Below are positions 50,056 through 59,376 of a DNA stretch of 64,000 nucleotides, piece after piece. Position 1 is the stretch's first letter. Each line of letters opens with the position of its first letter. Below the pieces are notes generated by a model. The model saw only the letters and a list, made by a program, of their open reading frames with translations. It ran no database searches and was not told the origin of the DNA. A program made the position numbers and the translations under genes. The stretch covers positions 346,616-410,615 of the forward strand of contig JAQUVW010000001.1 in the NCBI GenBank assembly GCA_028693235.1, in the 5' to 3' direction. This DNA comes from Candidatus Gastranaerophilales bacterium (GTDB lineage Bacteria > Cyanobacteriota > Vampirovibrionia > Gastranaerophilales > Gastranaerophilaceae).

Positions 50056-50474
50056 GCTGAAACTGTTTGATTAACAGCGTTTTCAAAACAAGAATAAATA
50101 TTTTCAGGCAATTTTCTGTATAATTTACCTTGTTTGTCAACAGCTACGATTGTTGAAGTTGCAATAGTTCTCAACTTTTGAGTTTCTTTTTCTTTTACGA
50201 TATGTTTAAATTTTACAGTAGTGTTTTTGACTTCTTCTATAGATGTTTCGATGATGATTTTTTCGTTAAACATTGCAGACGATTTGTATCTTATGTTGAG
50301 CTCTACAACAGGGAATGTTACTCCTTGTTTTTCTAAATCTTCAAGAGGGAGTCCGAGTTTTTCTGATAGTTCAACCCGCCCTGCTTCAAACCACTTGGTA
50401 TAAGCACCGTGCCAAACAACACCATATGCGTCTGTATCGCTGTATAAAATTCTCACTTCTGCTGAATAGTTCAT
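50052..50474 (-). CDS. Acyl-CoA thioesterase, YbgC/FcbC-type hotdog fold
   Basis: 140 residues. YSDTDAYGVVWHGAYTKWFE holds the conserved D-x-D/G-H/WHxxY catalytic signature, followed by RVELSEKLGLP and VVELNIRYKSSAMFNEKI. Hydrolyses short acyl-CoA; the E. coli homolog is linked to the Tol-Pal operon. RBS AAAGG, ATG 50474. It overlaps the tiny plus-strand ORF by a few bases. Confidence 0.88.
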   Translation of the reverse strand: MNYSAEVRILYSDTDAYGVVWHGAYTKWFEAGRVELSEKLGLPLEDLEKQGVTFPVVELNIRYKSSAMFNEKIIIETSIEEVKNTTVKFKHIVKEKETQKLRTIATSTIVAVDKQGKLYRKLPENIYSCFENAVNQTVSA

Positions 50475-50486
50475 TGCGTAGCCTTT

Positions 50487-52088
50487 TTAGTTAAATAAAT
50501 CCTGTATTTTATCGTGGATTTCTTGCGGGTCCAGTTCATTTGTAATGTTGTTTAAATCGAGAGCAATTTGGTATAGTTTTGCAGCTTCGATTTTGTCACC
50601 AGTGATAGCAACAGAACGTGCTAAATTGTAGTTAGCAAGAGCATAATTCGGGTTATATTTTATAGCTTCTTCAAAAAGCTCAATTGCTTTCTGGACTCGA
50701 CCTAAGTCATCAAGATATATTACACCTAAATTGTTGTATGCGATGTCGTAAGTTTTGTCATATTTGATAGCTGTTTCATAGGCTTTGATGGCTTCATCGA
50801 GTTCATTTTTGCCCCAATAGAGATATCCTAAATTACAATGGATTTTTGCGTTATACGGCTCAAGCTCAATAGCTCTGCGGTAGACGGTTAAAGCGTTGTC
50901 GTACTCGCCTTTTTCGTAAAAAGCACTGCCTAGGTTGATGTAAATATCAATATCTTTGGGCGTTAATAAGTATGCACTTTGATAGGCACCGATGGCAGCG
51001 TCCATGTCTTTAACATTTTCTTGGAAAACATATCCTAATGTTTGGGCGATAATGCTTGTCCAGTTTATACTCGGGTTTAAAGTGATAGCGTTTTGATAGT
51101 GCGAAACAGCTTCTTGGATTTCGCCTTTTAGATAAAGAATATTAGCGACGTTGCTGTGGTATTCTGCCATGTAGGGCTGAATTTCTATGAGTTTCAAATA
51201 AGTTTCAATAGCACTGTCGTAATCTCCTTGTTCTTCATATAACTGGCAAAGAGCTCTATAGGCAGTTATGTTAAGGCTGTCAAGCCAAATTGCCATTTTG
51301 TATTCACAAATAGCGTCATCATATCGCCCTAAGGTTTTGTATATTTCGCCGATTAGGCAATATAAAAGAACGAATCCGGGGGCTTTTTCAATCGCTTTTA
51401 GATAGATGTCTAAAGCTTGGTTAATACCTGCTGTTTGAGCTTTTATAAGACCGGTTACAAGCATTGGGATGAATTTTAGATAAGATAATTTTTTCCCAAC
51501 CTCTTTAAGTGCATCTTTATCAAACGGCAAAGTTACACAGGATAAAAATAATTCATAATAGCTTCTGATTTTTGTTTTGTTATTTTTAAAAGCAATAATA
51601 TTTAGCATGCTATAGATTAAATAATGAGTCCTAGAAGAACGGAAAGGAGCTACTTTTACGGCTTTTTCTGCAAATTCAATAGCTTCTTGGAATTTGGCTT
51701 TTTTCTTTGCAATTTCAGCTGTCATGAAGTATGCCTTACCCATCTGTGGGTCATTTTCAATAGCAAGTTCAAAATAATTCAGAGATTTGTCCAGCTCGTT
51801 TTTGTAGAAGAACGCAAGACCTATTTTATAATATATTTTTGACGAATCCATATATGTTTCAAGAGCCCGTTGATATTCAGTTATAGCTTCATCGACATAT
51901 TGTTTTGCCTGATAGATATCCAAATGCCATTCAAGGTATAAATCTCCGAGTTTTACGTGCAAATCTGCGTTAGTGGCGTCATTTAAGAGTGCCAGTTGGC
52001 AGGTTTCAATAGCCCGTTGGATATTTCCGGACTTGTGAAATTTGTTAATTTTTGCGTTTATTTCTTTTTGTTCTTTTGTGATGTTCAT
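50487..52088 (-). CDS. TPR-repeat protein (533 residues)
   Basis: Tandem tetratricopeptide repeats over nearly its whole length, with units such as YYKIGLAFFYKNELDKSLNY, AYRALCQLYEEQGDYDSAIE and IHCNLGYLYWGKNELDEAIK. No signal peptide. Likely a protein-interaction scaffold. It belongs to a row of minus-strand genes with the thioesterase and PilZ genes; a second TPR protein (56.8 kb) shares the same kind of C-terminal TPR pattern (NNLGVIYLDDLGRVQKAIEL here), suggesting paralogs. Confidence 0.88.
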   Translation of the reverse strand: MNITKEQKEINAKINKFHKSGNIQRAIETCQLALLNDATNADLHVKLGDLYLEWHLDIYQAKQYVDEAITEYQRALETYMDSSKIYYKIGLAFFYKNELDKSLNYFELAIENDPQMGKAYFMTAEIAKKKAKFQEAIEFAEKAVKVAPFRSSRTHYLIYSMLNIIAFKNNKTKIRSYYELFLSCVTLPFDKDALKEVGKKLSYLKFIPMLVTGLIKAQTAGINQALDIYLKAIEKAPGFVLLYCLIGEIYKTLGRYDDAICEYKMAIWLDSLNITAYRALCQLYEEQGDYDSAIETYLKLIEIQPYMAEYHSNVANILYLKGEIQEAVSHYQNAITLNPSINWTSIIAQTLGYVFQENVKDMDAAIGAYQSAYLLTPKDIDIYINLGSAFYEKGEYDNALTVYRRAIELEPYNAKIHCNLGYLYWGKNELDEAIKAYETAIKYDKTYDIAYNNLGVIYLDDLGRVQKAIELFEEAIKYNPNYALANYNLARSVAITGDKIEAAKLYQIALDLNNITNELDPQEIHDKIQDLFN

Positions 52089-52097
52089 ACTTTCACT

Positions 52098-52712
52098 TTA
52101 TTTATTTTTTCTTAAATTATTAACCTGATAGCGAATACATTCTTTTATTATTCGATTTCTGTCGTTTTCAGAAATTTCAGTGAATTCGACGAGATATTCA
52201 TCTTTTTTATAGTGAGGTTTTTGTGAAACTTTGCCGTGACATTTAATGCTAGGTGCATCATCATCAAGATTTATCCAAACAGACATATATGAGTTGTTCG
52301 GTAGTTTATCTTTTGATATAAATCTAAAACCGCCTCCGCCTAAATCTTTGCTTACGCCTGTAGTTGTCATTGTATCATTTTGTAGAATTATTTTGCAATT
52401 CAAAAATTCCCGTACATAAGCTCTTCTTTGAATTGTGATGTAGTCGTCGGGGTATTCTATTTCGAAAGCTTCTTCATATGGTGCTGTAATTATAATAGAG
52501 TCTAAAACCTGAATGTTTGAACCGGTGTAAACGAAAGCCCTAATTTCAGTGCCTTCAGCCAAAAATTCAGCAAACCGCATAATTTTGTCAGGGTACTCAA
52601 GTGTTAATCTGTCTTTTTCAATCTTAGCTATTCGGCAGACAATTTGCATTTTTTCTGTCGAAGAAGTGGAAAATTCTATTTGTACTTTTTGACCTGTTAG
52701 TAAAGTATTCAT
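52098..52712 (-). CDS. PilZ-domain c-di-GMP-binding protein (YcgR-like)
   Basis: 204 residues. N-terminal YcgR-N-type beta domain (1-90), then PilZ with QRRAYVREFL (RxxxR) and DLGGGGFRF (D/NxSxxG equivalent), both parts of the c-di-GMP site. It would read c-di-GMP made by cyclases such as that at 28.9 kb and act on motility, surface or synthesis enzymes. Nine bases before the TPR gene, so co-transcribed. Confidence 0.88.
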   Translation of the reverse strand: MNTLLTGQKVQIEFSTSSTEKMQIVCRIAKIEKDRLTLEYPDKIMRFAEFLAEGTEIRAFVYTGSNIQVLDSIIITAPYEEAFEIEYPDDYITIQRRAYVREFLNCKIILQNDTMTTTGVSKDLGGGGFRFISKDKLPNNSYMSVWINLDDDAPSIKCHGKVSQKPHYKKDEYLVEFTEISENDRNRIIKECIRYQVNNLRKNK

Positions 52713-52734
52713 AAATAATAATTAAACCTTTACC

Positions 52735-53979
52735 TTATAATATAACATTTTCGAGTTGAGATAAATACTGTTTTGGGGCTAATATTGACAAAACTTTAGG
52801 GGTTGAGAAGTATTTATTTGCAACTTCGAGTATTTTTTGAGGGGTGACTGTTTCAAGACGCTTCAATAGTTGTTCTTCGTAGTTGAAACCCAAGTCTTCA
52901 GATTCATACAGACCGATAAGAGTGGCTTGCAGATGGTTTGTTTCCATAAAGAATTGGCGTTTGCCGATGATATTGTTTCGAGCACCTTCAATTTCTTTTT
53001 CTGTTACGAGCTCTGATTTAATTTTTTCAATCTCTTTTTTAAATCCTTCAAGTGAAGTTTTAATATTTTTAGGTTCGGTTGCTATGTAGACGCTGAAACT
53101 TGCACATTGGTGATAAGCTTCGCAGGAGCTTCTGACAACGTATGCGAGCCCTTGTTTTTCTCTGAGTTCTAAAAATAGTCTTGAACTTAGTCCGCTTGAA
53201 CCCAAAATGGTGTTAATTAGCATTATTGCAGGGTAATCATCGCAGTGCATTGACGGGAAAAGCCAACCTTGAATAATTTGAGCTTGTTGAGCGTCATCTT
53301 TTTCAAGGGGAACTATTTTGTCTTTTGTCAATATCGGTTTTGTTATTTCATCTTTAAAGTTATTGGGGTTTGTTAGTGTTGACGTGTATTTGTTTAATAA
53401 ATTAATAATTTCATTTTCGTTTATATCTCCGACGACGGTTATGTTTTTCTTTGAGGTTTTAATTATGTCAGAATATGCGTCGAGAATGTCTTGACGGGTT
53501 ATAGAGTCAATTGCTTCCAAAACTTTAGTGTAAGTATTTCCGTAGAAATGTCCTTCAAATAAAGTCTTGTAATAGTTATCAAGAGCTTTTGTTCTTGGGG
53601 AGTCTAATTCTGCAATGATTTCACCTTTTATTTTTTCAATTTCTTTGTCAAAGTTCTCAAAATGAGAGTTGCAAATAATATCTTCCATAAGTTCAAGTGC
53701 GTGCTCAATATCTTCATTGAGGCAAAGTAGCCTGAATCGAATAAAATCGTGCTTCATATCGCTTGAAAGTTCAATAGCGTTTTCTTCAAGTTCTTGAGCT
53801 AATTCTTCAGAGGTTCTGACTTTAGTACCTTGCATAAACAATCTGTTTAAGATTGTGTAAATTCCTGCTTTTTTTTCAGGATGTTTTAATCGCAGATAAA
53901 AAGAAAGGGCGATTCTCGGGGTATTTTTATTTTGTTTTATTACTGCCGGAATATTATTATTTAATGTTGTTTTTTTCAT
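52735..53979 (-). CDS. M16-family peptidase-like protein, inactive partner
   Basis: 414 residues from ATG 53979 (AAAGGA); an earlier in-frame ATG overlaps the previous stop but lacks an RBS. It has the M16 fold but no HxxEH zinc site (LNRLFMQGTKVRTSEELAQE in that place) and keeps the R/Y-containing C-terminal region GLSSRLFLELREKQGLAYVV. Paired with the active gene just upstream, as in heterodimeric M16B peptidases, where the second subunit supplies substrate-binding residues. Confidence 0.85.
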   Translation of the reverse strand: MKKTTLNNNIPAVIKQNKNTPRIALSFYLRLKHPEKKAGIYTILNRLFMQGTKVRTSEELAQELEENAIELSSDMKHDFIRFRLLCLNEDIEHALELMEDIICNSHFENFDKEIEKIKGEIIAELDSPRTKALDNYYKTLFEGHFYGNTYTKVLEAIDSITRQDILDAYSDIIKTSKKNITVVGDINENEIINLLNKYTSTLTNPNNFKDEITKPILTKDKIVPLEKDDAQQAQIIQGWLFPSMHCDDYPAIMLINTILGSSGLSSRLFLELREKQGLAYVVRSSCEAYHQCASFSVYIATEPKNIKTSLEGFKKEIEKIKSELVTEKEIEGARNNIIGKRQFFMETNHLQATLIGLYESEDLGFNYEEQLLKRLETVTPQKILEVANKYFSTPKVLSILAPKQYLSQLENVIL

Positions 53980-53999
53980 TTTATTATCCTTTGATAAAA

Positions 54000-55337
54000 T
54001 CATTCATTTGGTAAAAGTACAGAGATGGTTGCATTGTCGAGGTTTAGGTGTTTTTTCGCAACTTCAAGAACGTCATCTTCTGTAATGTTTTCAAGTGTGT
54101 CGATATATGAGTCTACCATCTCAAGCCCGTTGCAAACCGTCATATAATAGCCGATAGTTTCAGCAATTTCTGATACGGTTTCAGCACTGTCGGCAAATCT
54201 CGCTTTTAGCTTTTTGACTGCTTTTTTCAGTTCTTTGTCAGTTATTTTATCGGTATAAAGTTTTTCGATTTCATTTTTGACAAGTTCAAGAGCTTTATCT
54301 TTAAGTTCCGGTTTGAAATTAGCTTGAATAAAGAAGTTGCCGCCATCTCTAAATGTGTAATAATCGCAAGAAACGAGATTGAAAATTTGTTCTTTTGATT
54401 TTTCGATTAGATTTTGATACATACGAGAGCTTTGTCCCTCTCCTAGAATAATAGAGAGCATATCGAAAATAATGTTGCTTTTAAGGTCAACAGCGGGTAC
54501 GCCCAAGTATCCGAACATTAAGAAAGCAGTATTTATATTTTGTTTGTTTTCGATATATTTTGTTTCTTGTGTTGGGGTATCAAATTCGTATTTTTTAATT
54601 TCGGAATTTTTTCTGCCTTCAAAATCAAATTTCTCAATAACTTGTTCGATAACTTTGTCAAAATCAAAATCTCCAACGATAATAGTTGTCATTTTGTTAG
54701 GCGTGTAGTGTGTCATGTAGTATTCCATGATTGTATCACGTGGCATTTTAGATATAATTTCAGCAGTACCGATGACATCTCTTTTGTATGGGTGCGAGGT
54801 GTACATATTTGAGTTTGCGGAATTGTAGACTTTTGTCCAAGGTTGGTCTTGTCGCATTCTTATTTCTTCAATAACGACATGGCGTTCTCTTTTTTTCATG
54901 ACGGAGGGGTTTTCGATATCAAAAGGTTCACCTACTTCGCAATCAGGAATTTGAGGGTTGAGCATCATATCGGAATGAAGGTCCAATGCTGTGTTGAAAT
55001 ATTCGTTATCAGGACCTTTGGGGATTGTTACATAATAAAAAGTATAATCTTTCCAGGTTGCTGCATTGACAATTCCGCCTTTAGATTCCAAAGTTTTGTC
55101 GAAATAACCTGCTTTATGTTTTTTTGTACCTTTAAACATTAAGTGTTCAAGGAAGTGGGAGATTCCGTTGATTTTTTCATCTTCGTTAATTGAGCCTGTT
55201 TTTACCCAAGTGCTTACGTTTGTAAGCCCACCTTCTTTGTATGCACAAACAATTTTATGTCCGCATTCTCTTTCGTATATCACAACCGGTTTCTGTAGGA
55301 ATGGATATTCAACGGACGTTTTTTTTATTTTTTCCAT
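54000..55337 (-). CDS. M16-family zinc peptidase, active subunit
   Basis: 445 residues. The inverted zinc motif H61-F-L-E64-H65 (HFLEHLMFKGT) with a downstream Glu in VVIEEIRMRQD. N-terminal half holds the metal site; the C-terminal half is the second M16 domain. Such pitrilysin-type enzymes cleave short peptides or process membrane proteins. Its stop is followed by the inactive partner's start with a small overlap region. RBS GAGGT. Confidence 0.92.
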   Translation of the reverse strand: MEKIKKTSVEYPFLQKPVVIYERECGHKIVCAYKEGGLTNVSTWVKTGSINEDEKINGISHFLEHLMFKGTKKHKAGYFDKTLESKGGIVNAATWKDYTFYYVTIPKGPDNEYFNTALDLHSDMMLNPQIPDCEVGEPFDIENPSVMKKRERHVVIEEIRMRQDQPWTKVYNSANSNMYTSHPYKRDVIGTAEIISKMPRDTIMEYYMTHYTPNKMTTIIVGDFDFDKVIEQVIEKFDFEGRKNSEIKKYEFDTPTQETKYIENKQNINTAFLMFGYLGVPAVDLKSNIIFDMLSIILGEGQSSRMYQNLIEKSKEQIFNLVSCDYYTFRDGGNFFIQANFKPELKDKALELVKNEIEKLYTDKITDKELKKAVKKLKARFADSAETVSEIAETIGYYMTVCNGLEMVDSYIDTLENITEDDVLEVAKKHLNLDNATISVLLPNE

Positions 55338-55429
55338 TTATAGACCTCAAAAAATACTAAAAATTCGGGTAAAAGCCCAACAAAATAATTGTAGCAGATA
55401 AATGTATAATTGTATAAGTATTTAACAAA

Positions 55430-56110
55430 TCAAAATATAATATTGAAATATTCTTGAAAAGCAGATTTTAAAGCAAGTGCTGTGTTTTCAATGGTAATGT
55501 CGTTTGAGATTTTTTTTATTGATATTAAAGACTCCTCGTCAACTTTTTCATTGAATATATTTTCAAGTTTTTCTTTATTGTAATCAAAAAGGATAGAGCC
55601 GTGTTGTAGGATATAACCTTGCTTTCTGTATTGAGCAGAGCCTATTAGTTTTTTGCCTTGATAGCTCAAATCAGCACCTGTTGAAAGTGACATACAGTAG
55701 TCAAATTTTGTTTTGGCTTTTTTGTTTTCAGGGAAAGACATGTTGATACCCAGCTTGCTCATTCCGAGAGCGAGGGCACTTGATATTTCTTTGTAGGATT
55801 GAATTACTGTTTCTCCGTTTTTTAGGAATGAAGCAGGGCAAACGAATGAGTAGGTCAATTCTTTGTCGTGGAGGAGTGCTCTTCCGCCTGTTAATCTTTT
55901 TGTTATATCAATGTTGTTTTTTTTACAGAATTCTAAATTTATTCCATCGTCTTTTTGGTTACGTCCCAACGAAACGCAAGCAGGAGCCCAGCCATACAAC
56001 CTTAGAGCAGGTGACTCAGAATGGGATTTGATTGCCTTTTCCAAAAGCTCAGAGTCAATTCTCATATTGGTTAGTCCGTCAAAAATTTTGTAGTCATAAA
56101 AAATCGCCAT
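55430..56110 (-). CDS. Lipoate/octanoate transferase, LipM-like
   Basis: 226 residues from ATG 56110. BPL/LplA/LipB family motifs: RLYGWAPACVSLGRNQ, KRLTGGRALLHDKELTYS and GKKLIGSAQYRKQGYILQHG. Cys139 (DYCMSLSTGADL) occupies the position of the catalytic Cys of LipM octanoyltransferases, so LipM is preferred over a lipoate ligase; LplA activity cannot be excluded. Modifies E2 or GcvH proteins. Longer upstream opening has no RBS. Confidence 0.82.
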   Translation of the reverse strand: MAIFYDYKIFDGLTNMRIDSELLEKAIKSHSESPALRLYGWAPACVSLGRNQKDDGINLEFCKKNNIDITKRLTGGRALLHDKELTYSFVCPASFLKNGETVIQSYKEISSALALGMSKLGINMSFPENKKAKTKFDYCMSLSTGADLSYQGKKLIGSAQYRKQGYILQHGSILFDYNKEKLENIFNEKVDEESLISIKKISNDITIENTALALKSAFQEYFNIIF

Positions 56111-56177
56111 AACGGTTAATTTATACCACAAAAGTTTGGAGAATAATTGATTATCGTATAAGAAAGGGAGTCTGTAA

Positions 56178-56759
56178 ATGGATGAAAAATCAATAATAAA
56201 AGGCACTCAAACGGAAATTAACCTAATGAAAGCATTTGCTGGTGAGTCAATGGCTCGCAATCGATACAATATAAGTGCTACTGTTGCCAGAAACGAGGGC
56301 TATCAACAAATAGCAGGTTTCTTTGATATGACAGCAGATAATGAAAAAGAACACGCAAAAATATATTATAAATATATGGCACCGGGGATAATTGAAATCA
56401 AAGCTTCTTATCCTCAATGTTATTCTGATACTTATCAAAATCTGATTTGTGCAGCAGAAGGAGAATATGATGAATGGAAAGATTTATATCCGTCTTACGC
56501 TGATACAGCAGATGAAGAAGGTTTTGGCGAAATTGCTCATTCTTTTAGAAATATTGCCCACGTAGAAGAACATCATCATAATCGATATGTAAAACTTGCC
56601 GAAAATCTGAAAGACGGCGTGATATTTACACGAAATGATGAAGAATATTGGGTCTGTAGAAAATGCGGTTATGTTGCTTTGGGTAAAAATGCTCCGCAAG
56701 TGTGCCCTGCGTGTAAACATCCACAGGCTTATTATGAATTATTATGTGAAAATTTTTAA
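56178..56759 (+). CDS. rbr: Rubrerythrin
   Basis: 193 residues. Ferritin-like N-terminal diiron domain with Glu-rich helices (LMKAFAGESMARNRY, AEGEYDEW, HVEEHHHNRYVKLAE) and a C-terminal rubredoxin-type domain with two Cys pairs (VCRKCGYVAL and VCPACKHP). Reduces hydrogen peroxide in anaerobes. RBS AAGGGAG, ATG 56178. Divergent from the LipM-like gene. Confidence 0.95.
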   Translation: MDEKSIIKGTQTEINLMKAFAGESMARNRYNISATVARNEGYQQIAGFFDMTADNEKEHAKIYYKYMAPGIIEIKASYPQCYSDTYQNLICAAEGEYDEWKDLYPSYADTADEEGFGEIAHSFRNIAHVEEHHHNRYVKLAENLKDGVIFTRNDEEYWVCRKCGYVALGKNAPQVCPACKHPQAYYELLCENF

Positions 56760-56764
56760 CCGAC

Positions 56765-58429
56765 TTAGTGGACTTCAAATAGGTTGAACAAACGTTCTTG
56801 TATATCAATTTCATCAATTTCTTGGGTGATTTTGTTCAGGTTTGCGGCCATTTGGAAATTGTCGGCAGCTTCCATTTTTAACCCCATCATTTCTTGAGCT
56901 CTTGCCAAGTTGAAGTAAGCTAAGGTGTAATTAGGATTAATATCTATAGCTGTTTCGAAATAAGGAATTGACTGTTCTGTAGTGCCGATTCCGTCAAGAT
57001 AAATAACGCCTAAATTATTGTAGGCGATTTCATACTCGGGCTCGAGAGAGATTACTTTGTTGTATGCAACAATTGCTTCTTCGAGGTAATCTTTTTCCCA
57101 TAAAGCCATTGCACATTTGCTGTAAGCTCTTGCACTTTCAGGGTTTAACTTAATAGCATCGCAATATGATTTTATTGCTAATTCCATTTCATCATTTTCA
57201 AAGTATATGTCGCCGATTCCGATATATGCGTCTTCAGATTTAGGGTCGAGAACTAAAGAGGTTTGGTATAGTGCAATCGCAGCTTCCATGTTGTTTTTGA
57301 TTTTGTGATGCAAAGTTCCTAACGCTTGGCAAACAATAGCCGTCCATTCTTCATCAGGGTTGAGGTTGATTGCGATTTGGTAATGCTCAATAGCTTCATC
57401 ATATTGCTCACTTTGAACTAAAGCATAAGCTAGAGAATTGTGATAGAAAGCGTTTTTAGGGTCAATTTCTAATCCAAGTTTGAAAGCGTTTACGCTGTTA
57501 AGGTAGTCATGCTTTTTTAAATAAAGATGACCGAGTTCGTAATATATTCTTTCGTTTTTTCCTTCAATTTCAATAATTCTGTTGTAGCAGTCGATTGCGT
57601 CATCAGTTTTGTCTTCAAAATAGGTTTGAATGATAGTTGCTTTTTTGAGGAGTATATCTCTGTTGTAGGGATTTGCTTCGAGAGCTTTTTGGTAAGAATC
57701 GATAGCGATTTCGGGGGCGTCATTTTCGATGCTTACATCACCTATCTTTTTATAAAAAAGTTCAACTCTGCCTGTCTTTTCAGCAGCAATGTCGTAAGTT
57801 TTAATTGCTAAAGAATATTTTCTGAGTTTTTCTAAAAGTTCTCCACAAAATTTATAACCGAAAATCGCAAAATTTTCGCTGAAATTCTTATATAACATTC
57901 TTAAAGAAGCATAATCCCAAGTCATTGCGACGCTTCCTGATAAGAAATAATAAATTGATTCAGAAAATTCATGAAAGCTTATTTTTGAATTATGCATTTT
58001 ATTCATAAGCATCATTGATAAAATCAATCTCGGACGAGCCGCTTTTATTGGGTTAAGCTTGATAGCTTCTTTAAATTCTGTTTCAGCTTCATTATATTTT
58101 TGAGCCAAATTCAAAAAATAACCGGTGTAAATTCTTGCATTTTGGTTGTCAGGTGACATTTGTACGGCAGATTTACATTGCTCTATAGCTGCAGAAAGGC
58201 TGATTTGACCATCTTCCCACAACAAACTTGCAAGCCTGTAGTATGTTTCAGGCATTTGAGGGTCGAGTTTGATTGTTTTTATATAGAAATCAATGGCTTC
58301 ATTCAAGTCATTTTTTTGCAATTTAATCAAATATTTTTCATGGGCTTGTCTGGCTAACTCCAAGGCTGCTTTAGCGTCCAAGGGTTCCGAGTACGCATTG
58401 AAAAAAGTATTGTTAGTTTGATCGAGCAT
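56765..58429 (-). CDS. TPR-repeat protein (554 residues)
   Basis: Continuous TPR array: ETYYRLASLLWEDGQISLSA, IDSYQKALEANPYNRDILLK, AYIGIGDIYFENDEMELAIK and others. Related to the 533-residue protein in sequence pattern (NNLGVIYLDGIGTTEQSIPY here against the similar segment there). No signal peptide. ATG 58429 with GAGGT. Scaffold protein with unknown partner. Confidence 0.88.
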   Translation of the reverse strand: MLDQTNNTFFNAYSEPLDAKAALELARQAHEKYLIKLQKNDLNEAIDFYIKTIKLDPQMPETYYRLASLLWEDGQISLSAAIEQCKSAVQMSPDNQNARIYTGYFLNLAQKYNEAETEFKEAIKLNPIKAARPRLILSMMLMNKMHNSKISFHEFSESIYYFLSGSVAMTWDYASLRMLYKNFSENFAIFGYKFCGELLEKLRKYSLAIKTYDIAAEKTGRVELFYKKIGDVSIENDAPEIAIDSYQKALEANPYNRDILLKKATIIQTYFEDKTDDAIDCYNRIIEIEGKNERIYYELGHLYLKKHDYLNSVNAFKLGLEIDPKNAFYHNSLAYALVQSEQYDEAIEHYQIAINLNPDEEWTAIVCQALGTLHHKIKNNMEAAIALYQTSLVLDPKSEDAYIGIGDIYFENDEMELAIKSYCDAIKLNPESARAYSKCAMALWEKDYLEEAIVAYNKVISLEPEYEIAYNNLGVIYLDGIGTTEQSIPYFETAIDINPNYTLAYFNLARAQEMMGLKMEAADNFQMAANLNKITQEIDEIDIQERLFNLFEVH

Positions 58430-58631
58430 TATCTACCTCGCGAAAAATGTATCTGGCTCAAACAATTTATCGGTCGAGTTATAAAAGACATTCAGCCAAT
58501 TTGAAGAATATCAATCATGTGTATGAGTGGGAGTCTGTCACATATCTTAACATTTAATAACTTTGAGTCAATAAATCTCAAAAAATATTCTTTATATAAA
58601 TAGGTTAGGTTATAAAAAAGGTAGGTATGTT

Positions 58632-59240
58632 ATGAACGGTTATTCTTCTTATGATAATTATTTCGGATTAAATCAAAGTAATTGTATTGGTGCTAATTAT
58701 GGTGGATACGGCACTAATATCAGACCGAACGGAATCGGCAAAATCCCCGGAATTAATGCCAAAAAAGAAACAAATACGAATGCTATAGGAGTTGTTGCCG
58801 GATTAGCCGCTGCTGTTGCAACAGGCGTGTTGTTATTCAAAGGTAAAGGTAAAATTGCTGCTGCGTTCAAAGATGGTGGTATCTTAAAAGGTATTAAAAA
58901 ACTGGGCTTAGAAATGAAAGACGCTTTTACTTCTAAAGTTGCTCCTAAAACAGCAGAAGTTAAAGATGGTGCTAAAGGTATAATATCAAAAATTAAAACA
59001 GCTTTCCCACTTAAGGGCAAAAAGACAGCAACAGCTGCTACAGAAGTTGTAACTGATGCAGTAGCTGATTCTAAAACAAAAGTAGCAGATTTGATTAAAG
59101 AAATGAAAACTGCAACTCCGGAAGAAAGAAAAACTATCCTCAAAAAAATTCAAAGATTTAAAGCTATAATGGACAAAACCCCGGGCGTTAAGGATACCGA
59201 CAAAGTCGGAGATGTCTTAAACAGCTTGTCAAAAGCATAA
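58632..59240 (+). CDS. Hypothetical protein, Gly/Asn-rich N-terminus and one membrane helix
   Basis: 202 residues. N-terminus rich in Tyr, Asn and Gly (SSYDNYFGLNQSNCIGANYG), a hydrophobic segment near 52-70 (AIGVVAGLAAAVATGVLLF), then a Lys-rich helical body with the repeated KIKTAFPLKGKKTATAATEV style. Looks like the lineage-type proteins that cluster with the 608-residue gene downstream. No signal peptide. A terminator follows. Confidence 0.72.
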   Translation: MNGYSSYDNYFGLNQSNCIGANYGGYGTNIRPNGIGKIPGINAKKETNTNAIGVVAGLAAAVATGVLLFKGKGKIAAAFKDGGILKGIKKLGLEMKDAFTSKVAPKTAEVKDGAKGIISKIKTAFPLKGKKTATAATEVVTDAVADSKTKVADLIKEMKTATPEERKTILKKIQRFKAIMDKTPGVKDTDKVGDVLNSLSKA

Positions 59241-59261
59241 GATTATAACCTAACCAATACA

Positions 59262-59291
59262 ATAGAGGAAGCTCAAAAAGGCTTCCTCTAT
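59262..59291 (+). terminator. Terminator
   Basis: ATAGAGGAAGC-TCAAAAAG-GCTTCCTCTAT, eleven-base perfect stem with TTTG after, behind the 202-residue gene. Confidence 0.82.
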
Positions 59292-59376
59292 TTGTTACAA
59301 TTCTTATCTCGAAATCTTAATAATCGGATATTTAGGCAATTTTTGGCGATAAAATGTTTTTAATATGTAGGTAATT

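Noticed and set aside
49943-50140. Minus-strand open frame overlapping the thioesterase end
   Set aside because: Overlaps the thioesterase in another frame, AT-driven composition, no RBS.
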